Positions 25,479 through 39,543 of a DNA stretch of 64,000 nucleotides are shown here, piece after piece. This DNA comes from Sepiola atlantica. Taxonomy: Eukaryota; Mollusca; Cephalopoda; Sepiida; Sepiolidae. The DNA lies in the NCBI GenBank assembly GCA_963556195.1, contig CAUVYP010000244.1, positions 2,356,001 through 2,420,000 of the forward strand. Direction: 5' to 3'. Positions within the stretch are counted from its first letter, which is position 1; each line of letters starts with the position of its first letter. The translations under genes and the position numbers were made by a program. The notes under the pieces were generated by a model that saw nothing but the letters and a program-made list of their open reading frames with translations, did no database searches and was not told the origin of the DNA.

Positions 25479-26410
25479 TTAGCGCGTTTTAAAGTTGATA
25501 TCGCTTTTGTTTATAACTTCCACATTTATTCGAATTGTGCCACGAAACTTTGCAGACAGTCGCGGAAACACATGTTCTACTGAAGTACCAAGTTTCAGAA
25601 GTGTGCAGCTCTTGTACTGCCGGAGATATGTCGATACAAACTGAATACGCAAAAAACCAACAAAATTTTGCGCGTTTTAAAGTTGATATCGCTTTTGTTT
25701 ATAACTTCCACATTTATTCGAATTGGGCACCGAAACTTTGCAGACACTCTCGAATAGGCCTTTTCTACTGAAGCACCAAGTGTCAGAAGTGCAGCTCTTG
25801 TACTGCCGGAGATATGTCGATACAAACTGAATACGCAAAACATCAACAAAATTTAGCGCGTTTTAAAGTTGATATCGCTTTTGTTTATAACTTCCACATT
25901 TATTCGAATTGTGCAACGAAACTTTGCAGACAGTCTCGAATAGGCCTTTTCTACTTAAGTACTAAGTTTCAGAAGTGCAGCTCTTGTACTACCGGAGATA
26001 TGTCGATACAAACTGAATACGCAAAAAACCAACAAAATTTAGCGCGTTTTAAAGTTGATATCGCTTTTGTTTATAACTTCCACATTTATTCGAATTGTGC
26101 AACGAAACTTTGCAGACAGTCTCGAATAGGCCTCCTCTACTGAAGTACCAAGTTTCAGAAGTGCAGCTCTTGTACTGCCGGAGATATGTCGATACAAACT
26201 GAATACGCAAATCATCAACAAAATTTAGCGCGTTTTAATGTTGATATCGCTTTTGTTTATAACTTCCACATTTATTCGAATTGTGCAACGAAACTTTGCA
26301 GACAGTCTCAAATAGGCCTTTTCTACTGAAGTACAAAGTTTCAGAAGTGCAGCTCTTGTACTGCCGGAGATATGTCGATACAAACTGAATACGCAAAACA
26401 TCAACAAAAT
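25479..26410 (+). repeat. 5-monomer deleted version of the H-E-R-H-T-L-E-Y unit
   Basis: Order is H, E/T chimera, L, E, Y. The monomer at 25667 starts as E (linker aaaaaacc, attttgcgcg) and ends as T (gggcacc, cactctcg, gcaccaagtgtc), which removes E-R-H between them. The switch lies between about 25675 and 25724. The H monomer also carries a 2 bp insertion (gtgtgcag at 25601-25608), one of only ten indel monomers in the window. Confidence 0.82.
25601..25604 (+). other. 2 bp insertion (gtgtgcag)
   Basis: The usual agtgcag reads agtgtgcag, a tg duplication; it is the only 2 bp indel in the window and lies next to the chimeric monomer at 25667. Confidence 0.82.
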
Positions 26411-26895
26411 TTAGCGCGTTTTAAAGTTGATATCGCTTTTGTTTATAACTTCCACATTTATTCGAATTGTGCCACGAAACTTTGCAGACAGTCGCGGAAA
26501 CACATGTTCTACTGAAGTACCAAGTTTCAGAAGTGCAGCTCTTGTACTGCCGGAGATATGTCGATACAAACTGAATACGCAAAAAACCAACAAAATTTAG
26601 CGCGTTTTAAAGTTGATATCGCTTTTGTTTATAACTTCCACATTTATTCGACTTGTGCAACGAAACTTTGCAGACAGTCTCGAATAGGCCTCCTTTACTG
26701 AAGTACCAAGTTTCAGAAGTGCAGCTCTTGTACTGCCGGAGATATGTCGATACAAACTGAATACGCAAATCATCAACAAAATTTAGCGCGTTTTAATGTT
26801 GATATCGCTTTTGTTTATAACTTCCACATTTATTCGAATTGTGCAACGAAACTTTGCAGACAGTCTCGAATAGGCCTTTTCTACTACAGTACCAA

Positions 26896-29800
26896 GTTTC
26901 AGAAGTGCAGCTCTTGTACTGCCGGAGATATGTCGATACAAACTGAATATGCAAAACATCAACAAAATTTAGCGCGTTTTAAAGTTGATATCGCTTTTGT
27001 TTATAACTTCCACATTTATTCGAATTGTGCAACGAAACTTTGCAGACAGTCTCGAATAGGCCTCCTCTACTGGAGTACCAAGTTTCAGAAGTGCAGCTCT
27101 TGTACTGCCGGAGATATGTCGATACAAACTGAATACGCAAAACATCAACAAAATTTAGCGCGTTTTTAAGTTGATATCGCTTTTGTCTATAACTTTCACA
27201 TTTATTCGATTTGTGCCACGAAACTTTGCAGACAGTCGCGGAGACACATTTTCTACTGAAGTACCAAGGTTCAGAAGTGCAGCTCTTGTACTGCCGGAGA
27301 TATGTCGATACAAACTGAATACGCAAAACATCAACAAAATTTAGCGCGTTTTAAAGTTGATATCGCTTTTGTTTATAACTTCCACATTTATTCGAATTGT
27401 GCAACGAAACTTTGCAGACAGTCGCGGATACACATTTTCTACTGATGTACCAAGTTTCAGAAGTGCAGCTCTTGTACTGCCGGAGATATGTCGATACAAA
27501 CTGAATACGCAAAACATCAACAAAATTTAGCGCGTTTTAAAGTTGATATCGCTTTTGTTTATAACTTCCACATTTATTCGAATTGTGCCACGAAACTTTG
27601 CAGACAGTCGCGGAGACACATGTTCTACTGAAGTACCAAGTTTCAAAAGTGCAGCTCTTGTACTGCCGGAGATATGTCGATACAAACTGAATACGCAAAA
27701 CATCAACAAAATTTAGCGCGTTTTAAAGTTGATATCGCTTTTGTTTATAACTTCCACATTTATTCGAATTGTGCAACGAAACTTTGCAGACAGTCTCAAA
27801 TAGGCCTTTTCTACTGAAGTACCAAGTTTCAGAAGTGCAGCTCTTGTACTGCCGGAGATATGTCGATACAAACTGAATACGCAAAACATCAACAAAATTT
27901 AGCGCGTTTTAAAGTTGATATCGCTTTTGTTTATAACTTCCACATTTATTCGAATTGTGCCACGAAACTTTGCAGACAGTCGCGGAAACACATGTTCTAC
28001 TGAAGTACCAAGTTTCAGAAGTGCAGCTTTTGTACTGCCGGAGATATGTCGATACAAACTGAATACGCAAAAAACCAACAAAATTTTGCGCGTTTTAAAG
28101 TTGATATCGCTTTTGTTTATAACTTCCACATTTATTCGAATTGTGCAACGAAACTTTGCAGACAGTCTCGAATAGGCCTCCTTTACTGAAGTACCAAGTT
28201 TAAGAAGTGCAGCTCTTGTACTGCCGGAGATATGTCGATACAAACTGAATACGCAAATCATCAACAAAATTTAGCGCGTTTTAATGTTGATATCGCTTTT
28301 GTTTATAACTTCCACATTTATTCGAATTGTGCACCGAAACTTTGCCGACAGTCTCGAATAGGCTTTTTCTACTGAAGTACAAAGTTTCAGAAGTGCAGCT
28401 CTTGTACTGCGGGAGATATGTCGATACAAACTGAATACGCAAAACATCAACAAAATTTAGCGCGTTTTAAAGTTGATATCGCTTTTGTTTATAACTTCCA
28501 CATTTATTCGAATTGTGCCACGAAACTTTGCAGACAGTCGCGGAAGCACATGTTCTACTGAAGTACCAAGTTTCAGAAGTGCAGCTCTTGTACTGCCGGA
28601 GATATGTCGATACAAACTGAATACGCAAAACATCAACAAAATTTAGTGCGTTTTAAAGTTGATATCGCTTTTGTTTATAACTTCCACATTTATTCGAATT
28701 GGGCAACGAAACTTTGCAGACACTCTCGAATAGGCCTTTTCTACTGAAGCACCAAGTGTCAGAAGTGCAGCTCTTGTACTGCCGGAGATATGTCGATACA
28801 AACTGAATACGCAAAACATCAACAAAATTTAGCGCGTTTTAAAGTTGATATCGCTTTTGTTTATAACTTCCACATTTATTCGAATTGTGCAACGAAACTT
28901 TGCAGACAGTCTCGAATAGGCCTTTTCTACTTAAGTACTAAGTTTCAGAAGTGCAGCTCTTGTACTACCGGAGATATGTCGATACAAACTGAATACGCAA
29001 AAAACCAACAAAATTTAGCGCGTTTTAAAGTTGATATCGCTTTTGTTTATAACTTCCACATTTATTCGAATTGTGCAACGAAACTTTGCAGACAGTCTCG
29101 AATAGGCCTCCTTTACTGAAGTACCAAGTTTCAGAAGTGCAGCTCTTGTACTGCTGGAGATATGTCGATACAAACTGAATACGCAAATCATCAACAAAAT
29201 TTAGCGCGTTTTAATGTTGATATCGCTTTTGTTTATAACTTCCACATTTATTCGAATTGTGCAACGAAACTTTGCAGACAGTCTCAAATAGGCCTTTTCT
29301 ACTGAAGTACCAAGTTTCAGAAGTGCAGCTCTTGTACTGCCGGAGATATGTCGATACAAACTGAATATGCAAAACATCAACAAAATTTAGCGCGTTTTAA
29401 AGTTGATATCGCTTTTGTTTATAACTTCCACATTTATTCGAATTGTGCAACGAAACTTTGCAGACAGTCTCGAATAGGCCTCCTCTACTGGAGTACCAAG
29501 TTTCAGAAGTGCAGCTCTTGTACTGCCGGAGATATGTCGATACAAACTGAATACGCAAAACATCAACAAAATTTAGCGCGTTTTTAAGTTGATATCGCTT
29601 TTGTTTATAACTTTCACATTTATTCGATTTGTGCCACGAAACTTTGCAGACAGTCGCGGAGACACATTTTCTACTGAAGTACCAAGGTTCAGAAGTGCAG
29701 CTCTTGTACTGCCGGAGATATGTCGATACAAACTGAATACGCAAAACATCAACAAAATTTAGCGCGTTTTAAAGTTGATATCGCTTTTGTTTATAACTTC

Positions 29801-32800
29801 CACATTTATTCGAATTGTGCAACGAAACTTTGCAGACAGTCGCGGATACACATTTTCTACTGATGTACCAAGTTTCAGAAGTGCAGCTCTTGTACTGCCG
29901 GAGATATGTCGATACAAACTGAATACGCAAAACATCAACAAAATTTAGCGCGTTTTAAAGTTGATATCGCTTTTGTTTATAACTTCCACATTTATTCGAA
30001 TTGTGCCACGAAACTTTGCAGACAGTCGCGGAGACACATGTTCTACTGAAGTACCAAGTTTCAAAAGTGCAGCTCTTGTACTGCCGGAGATATGTCGATA
30101 CAAACTGAATACGCAAAACATCAACAAAATTTAGCGCGTTTTAAAGTTGATATCGCTTTTGTTTATAACTTCTCCATTTATTCGAATTGTGCAACGAAAC
30201 TTTGCAGACAGTCGCGGAGACACATTTTCTACTGAAGTACCAAGGTTCAGAAGTGCAGCTCTTGTACTGCCGGAGATATGTCGATACAAACTGAATACGC
30301 AAAACATCAACAAAATTTAGCGCGTTTTAAAGTTGATATCGCTTTTGTTTATAACTTCCACATTTATTCGAATTGTGCAACGATACTTTGCAGACACTCT
30401 CGAATAGGCCTTTTCTACTGAAGCACCAAGTGTCAGAAGTGCAGCTCTTGTACTGCCGGAGATAGGTCGATACAAACTGAATACGCAAAACATCAACAAA
30501 ATTTAGCGCGTTTTAAAGTTGATATCGCTTTTGTTTATAACTTCCACATTTATTCGAATTGTGCAACGAAACTTTGCAGACAGTCTCGAATAGGCCTTTT
30601 CTACTTAAGTACTAAGTTTCAGAAGTGCAGCTCTTGTACTACCGGAGATATGTCGATACAAACTGAATACGCAAAAAACTAACAAAATTTAGCGCGTTTT
30701 AAAGTTGATATCGCTTTTGTTTATAACTTCCACATTTATTCGAATTGTGCAACGAAACTTTGCAGACAGTCTCAAATAGGCCTTTTCTACTGAAGTACCA
30801 AGTTTCAGAAGTGCAGCTCTTGTACTGCCGGAGATATGTCGATACAAACTGAATACGCAAAACATCAACAAAATTTAGCGCGTTTTAAAGTTGATATCGC
30901 TTTTGTTTATAACTTCCACATTTATTCGAATTGTGCCACGAAACTTTGCAGACAGTCGCGAAAACACATGTTCTACGTAAGTACCAAGTTTCAGAAGTGC
31001 AGCTCTTGTACTGCCGGAGATATGTCGATACAAACTGAATACGCAAAAAACCAACAAAATTTTGCGCGTTTTAAAGTTGATATCGCTTTTGTTTATAACT
31101 TCCACATTTATTCGAATTGTGCAACGAAACTTTGCAGACAGTCTCGAATAGGCCTCCTTTACTGAAGTACCAAGTTTAAGAAGTGCAGCTCTTGTACTGC
31201 CGGAGATATGTCGATACAAACTGAATACGCAAATCATCAACAAAATTTAGCGCGTTTTAATGTTGATATCGCTTTTGTTTATAACTTCCACATTTATTCG
31301 AATTGTGCAACGAAACTTTGCAGACAGTCTCGAATAGGCCTTTTCTACTACAGTACCAAGTTTCAGAAGTGCAGCTCTTGTACTGCCGGAGATATGTCGA
31401 TACAAACTGAATACGCAAAACATCAACAAAATTTAGCGCGTTTTAAAGTTGATATCGCTTTTGTTTATAACTTCCACATTTATTCGAATTGTGCAACGAA
31501 ACTTTGCAGACAGTCTTGAATAGGCCTCCTCTACTGGAGTACCAAGTTTCAGAAGTGCAGCTCTTGTACTGCCAGAGATATGTCGATACAAACTGAATAC
31601 GCAAAACATCAACAAAATTTAGCGCGTTTTAAAGTTGATATCGCTTTTGTTTATAACTTTCACATTTATTCGATTTGTGCCACGAAACTTTGCAGACAGT
31701 CGCGGAGACACATTTTCTACTGACGTACCAAGGTTCAGAAGTGCAGCTCTTGTACTGCCGGAGATATGTCGATACAAACTGAATACGCAAAACATCAACA
31801 AAATTTAGCGCGTTTTAAAGTTGATATCGCTTTTGTTTATAACTTCCACATTTATTCGAATTGTGCAACGAAACTTTGCAGACAGTCTCGAATAGGCCTT
31901 TTCTACTGAAGTACAAAGTTTCAGAAGTGCAGCTCTTGTACTGCCGGAGATATGTCGATACAAACTGAATACGCAAAACATCAACAAAATTTAGCGCGTT
32001 TTAATGTTAATATCGCTTTTGTTTATAACTTCCACATTTACTCGAATTGTGCAACGAAACTTTGCAGACAGTCTCAAATAGGCCTTTTCTACTGAAGTAC
32101 CAAGTTTCAGAAGAGCAGCTCTTGTACTGCCGGAGATATGTCGATACAAACTGAATACGCAAAACATCAACAAAATTTAGCGCGTTTTAAAGTTGATATC
32201 GCTTTTGTTTATAACTTCCACATTTATTCGAATTGTGCAACGAAACTTTGCAGACAGTCGCGGAGACACATTTTCTACTGAAGTACCAAGGTTCAGAAGT
32301 GCAGCTCTTGTACTGCCGGAGATATGTCGATACAAACTGAATACGCAAAACATCAACAAAATTTAGCGCGTTTTAAAGTTGATATCGCTTTTGTTTATAA
32401 CTTCCACATTTATTCGAATTGTGCAACGAAACTTTGCAGACAGTCGCGGAAACACATGTTCTACTGAAGTACCAAGTTTCAGAAGTGCAGCTCTTGTACT
32501 GCCGGAGATATGTCGATACAAACTGAATACGCAAAACATCAACAAAATTTAGTGCGTTTTAAAGTTGATATCGCTTTTGTTTATAACTTCCACATTTATT
32601 CGAATTGGGCAACGAAACTTTGCGGACAGTCTCGAATAGGCCTTTTCTACTGAAGCACCAAGTGTCAGAAGTGCAGCTCTTGTACTGCCGGAGATATGTC
32701 GATACAAACTGAATACGCAAATCATCAACAAAATTTAGCGCGTTTTAATGTTGATATCGCTTTTGTTTATAACTTCCACATTTATTCGAATTGTGCAACG

Positions 32801-33219
32801 AAACTTTGCAGACAGTCTCGAATAGGCCTCCTCTACTGGAGTACAAAGTTTCAGAAGTGCAGCTCTTGTACTGCCGGAGATATGTCGATACAAACTGAAT
32901 ACGCAAAACATCAACAAAATTTAGCGCGTTTTAAAGTTGATATCGCTTTTGTTTATAACTTTCACATTTATTCGAATTGTGCCACGAAACTTTGCAGACA
33001 GTCGCGGAGACACATTTTCTACTGAAGTACCAAGTTTCAGAAGTGCAGCTCTTGTACTGCCGGAGATATGTCGATACAAATTGAATACGCAAAACATCAA
33101 CAAAATTTAGCGCGTTTTAAAGTTGATATCGCTTTTGTTTATAACTTCCACATTTATTCGAATTGTGCAACGAAACTTTGCAGACAGTCGCGGAGACACA
33201 TTTTCTACTGAAGTACCAG
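26896..33219 (+). repeat. 34-monomer (6324 bp) block, copy 1 of a tandem duplication
   Basis: Every rare mark I checked recurs exactly 6324 bp downstream: cgtttttaag with gtctat (27160s), gcaccgaaac with ttgccgac (28330s), ggaagcac (28550), cttctcc (30171), gatactttg and gataggtcg (30380-30470), aactaac (30677), ctacgtaag (30973), cagtcttg (31511), gccagag (31571), agaagagc (32110), gcggacag (32623), caaattgaat (33077). The left limit is set by accaag (26895) against accagg (33219). Inside it, 26969-27712 and 29387-30130 are themselves 13-monomer-spaced repeats. Confidence 0.93.
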
Positions 33220-36200
33220 GTTTCAGAAGTGCAGCTCTTGTACTGCCGGAGATATGTCGATACAAACTGAATATGCAAAACATCAACAAAATTTAGCGCG
33301 TTTTAAAGTTGATATCGCTTTTGTTTATAACTTCCACATTTATTCGAATTGTGCAACGAAACTTTGCAGACAGCCTCGAATAGGCCTCCTCTACTGGAGT
33401 ACCAAGTTTCAGAAGTGCAGCTCTTGTACTGCCGGAGATATGTCGATACAAACTGAATACGCAAAACATCAACAAAATTTAGCGCGTTTTTAAGTTGATA
33501 TCGCTTTTGTCTATAACTTTCACATTTATTCGATTTGTGCCACGAAACTTTGCAGACAGTCGCGGAGACACATTTTCTACTGAAGTACCAAGGTTCAGAA
33601 GTGCAGCTCTTGTACTGCCGGAGATATGTCGATACAAACTGAATACGCAAAACATCAACAAAATTTAGCGCGTTTTAAAGTTGATATCGCTTTTGTTTAT
33701 AACTTCCACATTTATTCGAATTGTGCAACGAAACTTTGCAGACAGTCGCGGATACACATTTTCTACTGATGTACCAAGTTTCAGAAGTGCAGCTCTTGTA
33801 CTGCCGGAGATATGTCGATACAAACTGAATACGCAAAACATCAACAAAATTTAGCGCGTTTTAAAGTTGATATCGCTTTTGTTTATAACTTCCACATTTA
33901 TTCGAATTGTGCCACGAAACTTTGCAGACAGTCGCGGAGACACATGTTCTACTGAAGTACCAAGTTTCAAAAGTGCAGCTCTTGTACTGCCGGAGATATG
34001 TCGATACAAACTGAATACGCAAAACATCAACAAAATTTAGCGCGTTTTAAAGTTGATATCGCTTTTGTTTATAACTTCCACATTTATTCGAATTGTGCAA
34101 CGAAACTTTGCAGACAGTCTCAAATAGGCCTTTTCTACTGAAGTACCAAGTTTCAGAAGTGCAGCTCTTGTACTGCCGGAGATATGTCGATACAAACTGA
34201 ATACGCAAAACATCAACAAAATTTAGCGCGTTTTAAAGTTGATATCGCTTTTGTTTATAACTTCCACATTTATTCGAATTGTGCCACGAAACTTTGCAGA
34301 CAGTCGCGGAAACACATGTTCTACTGAAGTACCAAGTTTCAGAAGTGCAGCTTTTGTACTGCCGGAGATATGTCGATACAAACTGAATACGCAAAAAACC
34401 AACAAAATTTTGCGCGTTTTAAAGTTGATATCGCTTTTGTTTATAACTTCCACATTTATTCGAATTGTGCAACGAAACTTTGCAGACAGTCTCGAATAGG
34501 CCTCCTTTACTGAAGTACCAAGTTTAAGAAGTGCAGCTCTTGTACTGCCGGAGATATGTCGATACAAACTGAATACGCAAATCATCAACAAAATTTAGCG
34601 CGTTTTAATGTTGATATCGCTTTTGTTTATAACTTCCACATTTATTCGAATTGTGCACCGAAACTTTGCCGACAGTCTCGAATAGGCTTTTTCTACTGAA
34701 GTACAAAGTTTCAGAAGTGCAGCTCTTGTACTGCGGGAGATATGTCGATACAAACTGAATACGCAAAACATCAACAAAATTTAGCGCGTTTTAAAGTTGA
34801 TATCGCTTTTGTTTATAACTTCCACATTTATTCGAATTGTGCCACGAAACTTTGCAGACAGTCGCGGAAGCACATGTTCTACTGAAGTACCAAGTTTCAG
34901 AAGTGCAGCTCTTGTACTGCCGGAGATATGTCGATACAAACTGAATACGCAAAACATCAACAAAATTTAGTGCGTTTTAAAGTTGATATCGCTTTTGTTT
35001 ATAACTTCCACATTTATTCGAATTGGGCAACGAAACTTTGCAGACACTCTCGAATAGGCCTTTTCTACTGAAGCACCAAGTGTCAGAAGTGCAGCTCTTG
35101 TACTGCCGGAGATATGTCGATACAAACTGAATACGCAAAACATCAACAAAATTTAGCGCGTTTTAAAGTTGATATCGCTTTTGTTTATAACTTCCACATT
35201 TATTCGAATTGTGCAACGAAACTTTGCAGACAGTCTCGAATAGGCCTTTTCTACTTAAGTACTAAGTTTCAGAAGTGCAGCTCTTGTACTACCGGAGATA
35301 TGTCGATACAAACTGAATACGCAAAAAACCAACAAAATTTAGCGCGTTTTAAAGTTGATATCGCTTTTGTTTATAACTTCCACATTTATTCGAATTGTGC
35401 AACGAAACTTTGCAGACAGTCTCGAATAGGCCTCCTTTACTGAAGTACCAAGTTTCAGAAGTGCAGCTCTTGTACTGCTGGAGATATGTCGATACAAACT
35501 GAATACGCAAATCATCAACAAAATTTAGCGCGTTTTAATGTTGATATCGCTTTTGTTTATAACTTCCACATTTATTCGAATTGTGCAACGAAACTTTGCA
35601 GACAGTCTCAAATAGGCCTTTTCTACTGAAGTACCAAGTTTCAGAAGTGCAGCTCTTGTACTGCCGGAGATATGTCGATACAAACTGAATATGCAAAACA
35701 TCAACAAAATTTAGCGCGTTTTAAAGTTGATATCGCTTTTGTTTATAACTTCCACATTTATTCGAATTGTGCAACGAAACTTTGCAGACAGTCTCGAATA
35801 GGCCTCCTCTACTGGAGTACCAAGTTTCAGAAGTGCAGCTCTTGTACTGCCGGAGATATGTCGATACAAACTGAATACGCAAAACATCAACAAAATTTAG
35901 CGCGTTTTTAAGTTGATATCGCTTTTGTTTATAACTTTCACATTTATTCGATTTGTGCCACGAAACTTTGCAGACAGTCGCGGAGACACATTTTCTACTG
36001 AAGTACCAAGGTTCAGAAGTGCAGCTCTTGTACTGCCGGAGATATGTCGATACAAACTGAATACGCAAAACATCAACAAAATTTAGCGCGTTTTAAAGTT
36101 GATATCGCTTTTGTTTATAACTTCCACATTTATTCGAATTGTGCAACGAAACTTTGCAGACAGTCGCGGATACACATTTTCTACTGATGTACCAAGTTTC

Positions 36201-39200
36201 AGAAGTGCAGCTCTTGTACTGCCGGAGATATGTCGATACAAACTGAATACGCAAAACATCAACAAAATTTAGCGCGTTTTAAAGTTGATATCGCTTTTGT
36301 TTATAACTTCCACATTTATTCGAATTGTGCCACGAAACTTTGCAGACAGTCGCGGAGACACATGTTCTACTGAAGTACCAAGTTTCAAAAGTGCAGCTCT
36401 TGTACTGCCGGAGATATGTCGATACAAACTGAATACGCAAAACATCAACAAAATTTAGCGCGTTTTAAAGTTGATATCGCTTTTGTTTATAACTTCTCCA
36501 TTTATTCGAATTGTGCAACGAAACTTTGCAGACAGTCGCGGAGACACATTTTCTACTGAAGTACCAAGGTTCAGAAGTGCAGCTCTTGTACTGCCGGAGA
36601 TATGTCGATACAAACTGAATACGCAAAACATCAACAAAATTTAGCGCGTTTTAAAGTTGATATCGCTTTTGTTTATAACTTCCACATTTATTCGAATTGT
36701 GCAACGATACTTTGCAGACACTCTCGAATAGGCCTTTTCTACTGAAGCACCAAGTGTCAGAAGTGCAGCTCTTGTACTGCCGGAGATAGGTCGATACAAA
36801 CTGAATACGCAAAACATCAACAAAATTTAGCGCGTTTTAAAGTTGATATCGCTTTTGTTTATAACTTCCACATTTATTCGAATTGTGCAACGAAACTTTG
36901 CAGACAGTCTCGAATAGGCCTTTTCTACTTAAGTACTAAGTTTCAGAAGTGCAGCTCTTGTACTACCGGAGATATGTCGATACAAACTGAATACGCAAAA
37001 AACTAACAAAATTTAGCGCGTTTTAAAGTTGATATCGCTTTTGTTTATAACTTCCACATTTATTCGAATTGTGCAACGAAACTTTGCAGACAGTCTCAAA
37101 TAGGCCTTTTCTACTGAAGTACCAAGTTTCAGAAGTGCAGCTCTTGTACTGCCGGAGATATGTCGATACAAACTGAATACGCAAAACATCAACAAAATTT
37201 AGCGCGTTTTAAAGTTGATATCGCTTTTGTTTATAACTTCCACATTTATTCGAATTGTGCCACGAAACTTTGCAGACAGTCGCGAAAACACATGTTCTAC
37301 GTAAGTACCAAGTTTCAGAAGTGCAGCTCTTGTACTGCCGGAGATATGTCGATACAAACTGAATACGCAAAAAACCAACAAAATTTTGCGCGTTTTAAAG
37401 TTGATATCGCTTTTGTTTATAACTTCCACATTTATTCGAATTGTGCAACGAAACTTTGCAGACAGTCTCGAATAGGCCTCCTTTACTGAAGTACCAAGTT
37501 TAAGAAGTGCAGCTCTTGTACTGCCGGAGATATGTCGATACAAACTGAATACGCAAATCATCAACAAAATTTAGCGCGTTTTAATGTTGATATCGCTTTT
37601 GTTTATAACTTCCACATTTATTCGAATTGTGCAACGAAACTTTGCAGACAGTCTCGAATAGGCCTTTTCTACTACAGTACCAAGTTTCAGAAGTGCAGCT
37701 CTTGTACTGCCGGAGATATGTCGATACAAACTGAATACGCAAAACATCAACAAAATTTAGCGCGTTTTAAAGTTGATATCGCTTTTGTTTATAACTTCCA
37801 CATTTATTCGAATTGTGCAACGAAACTTTGCAGACAGTCTTGAATAGGCCTCCTCTACTGGAGTACCAAGTTTCAGAAGTGCAGCTCTTGTACTGCCAGA
37901 GATATGTCGATACAAACTGAATACGCAAAACATCAACAAAATTTAGCGCGTTTTAAAGTTGATATCGCTTTTGTTTATAACTTTCACATTTATTCGATTT
38001 GTGCCACGAAACTTTGCAGACAGTCGCGGAGACACATTTTCTACTGACGTACCAAGGTTCAGAAGTGCAGCTCTTGTACTGCCGGAGATATGTCGATACA
38101 AACTGAATACGCAAAACATCAACAAAATTTAGCGCGTTTTAAAGTTGATATCGCTTTTGTTTATAACTTCCACATTTATTCGAATTGTGCAACGAAACTT
38201 TGCAGACAGTCTCGAATAGGCCTTTTCTACTGAAGTACAAAGTTTCAGAAGTGCAGCTCTTGTACTGCCGGAGATATGTCGATACAAACTGAATACGCAA
38301 AACATCAACAAAATTTAGCGCGTTTTAATGTTAATATCGCTTTTGTTTATAACTTCCACATTTACTCGAATTGTGCAACGAAACTTTGCAGACAGTCTCA
38401 AATAGGCCTTTTCTACTGAAGTACCAAGTTTCAGAAGAGCAGCTCTTGTACTGCCGGAGATATGTCGATACAAACTGAATACGCAAAACATCAACAAAAT
38501 TTAGCGCGTTTTAAAGTTGATATCGCTTTTGTTTATAACTTCCACATTTATTCGAATTGTGCAACGAAACTTTGCAGACAGTCGCGGAGACACATTTTCT
38601 ACTGAAGTACCAAGGTTCAGAAGTGCAGCTCTTGTACTGCCGGAGATATGTCGATACAAACTGAATACGCAAAACATCAACAAAATTTAGCGCGTTTTAA
38701 AGTTGATATCGCTTTTGTTTATAACTTCCACATTTATTCGAATTGTGCAACGAAACTTTGCAGACAGTCGCGGAAACACATGTTCTACTGAAGTACCAAG
38801 TTTCAGAAGTGCAGCTCTTGTACTGCCGGAGATATGTCGATACAAACTGAATACGCAAAACATCAACAAAATTTAGTGCGTTTTAAAGTTGATATCGCTT
38901 TTGTTTATAACTTCCACATTTATTCGAATTGGGCAACGAAACTTTGCGGACAGTCTCGAATAGGCCTTTTCTACTGAAGCACCAAGTGTCAGAAGTGCAG
39001 CTCTTGTACTGCCGGAGATATGTCGATACAAACTGAATACGCAAATCATCAACAAAATTTAGCGCGTTTTAATGTTGATATCGCTTTTGTTTATAACTTC
39101 CACATTTATTCGAATTGTGCAACGAAACTTTGCAGACAGTCTCGAATAGGCCTCCTCTACTGGAGTACAAAGTTTCAGAAGTGCAGCTCTTGTACTGCCG

Positions 39201-39543
39201 GAGATATGTCGATACAAACTGAATACGCAAAACATCAACAAAATTTAGCGCGTTTTAAAGTTGATATCGCTTTTGTTTATAACTTTCACATTTATTCGAA
39301 TTGTGCCACGAAACTTTGCAGACAGTCGCGGAGACACATTTTCTACTGAAGTACCAAGTTTCAGAAGTGCAGCTCTTGTACTGCCGGAGATATGTCGATA
39401 CAAATTGAATACGCAAAACATCAACAAAATTTAGCGCGTTTTAAAGTTGATATCGCTTTTGTTTATAACTTCCACATTTATTCGAATTGTGCAACGAAAC
39501 TTTGCAGACAGTCGCGGAGACACATTTTCTACTGAAGTACCAG
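33220..39543 (+). repeat. 34-monomer (6324 bp) block, copy 2 of a tandem duplication
   Basis: This is nearly identical to 26896-33219; the one difference I noticed is T at 27050 against C at 33374. The junction lies within the monomer at 33107, which starts as K (accagg) and ends with gaatatgc, the mark at the end of the 26783 monomer; the switch is between 33220 and 33273. The equivalent K monomer at the right end (39431) keeps its normal gaatacgc. A recent duplication or a collapsed or expanded assembly can both give this pattern. Confidence 0.92.
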
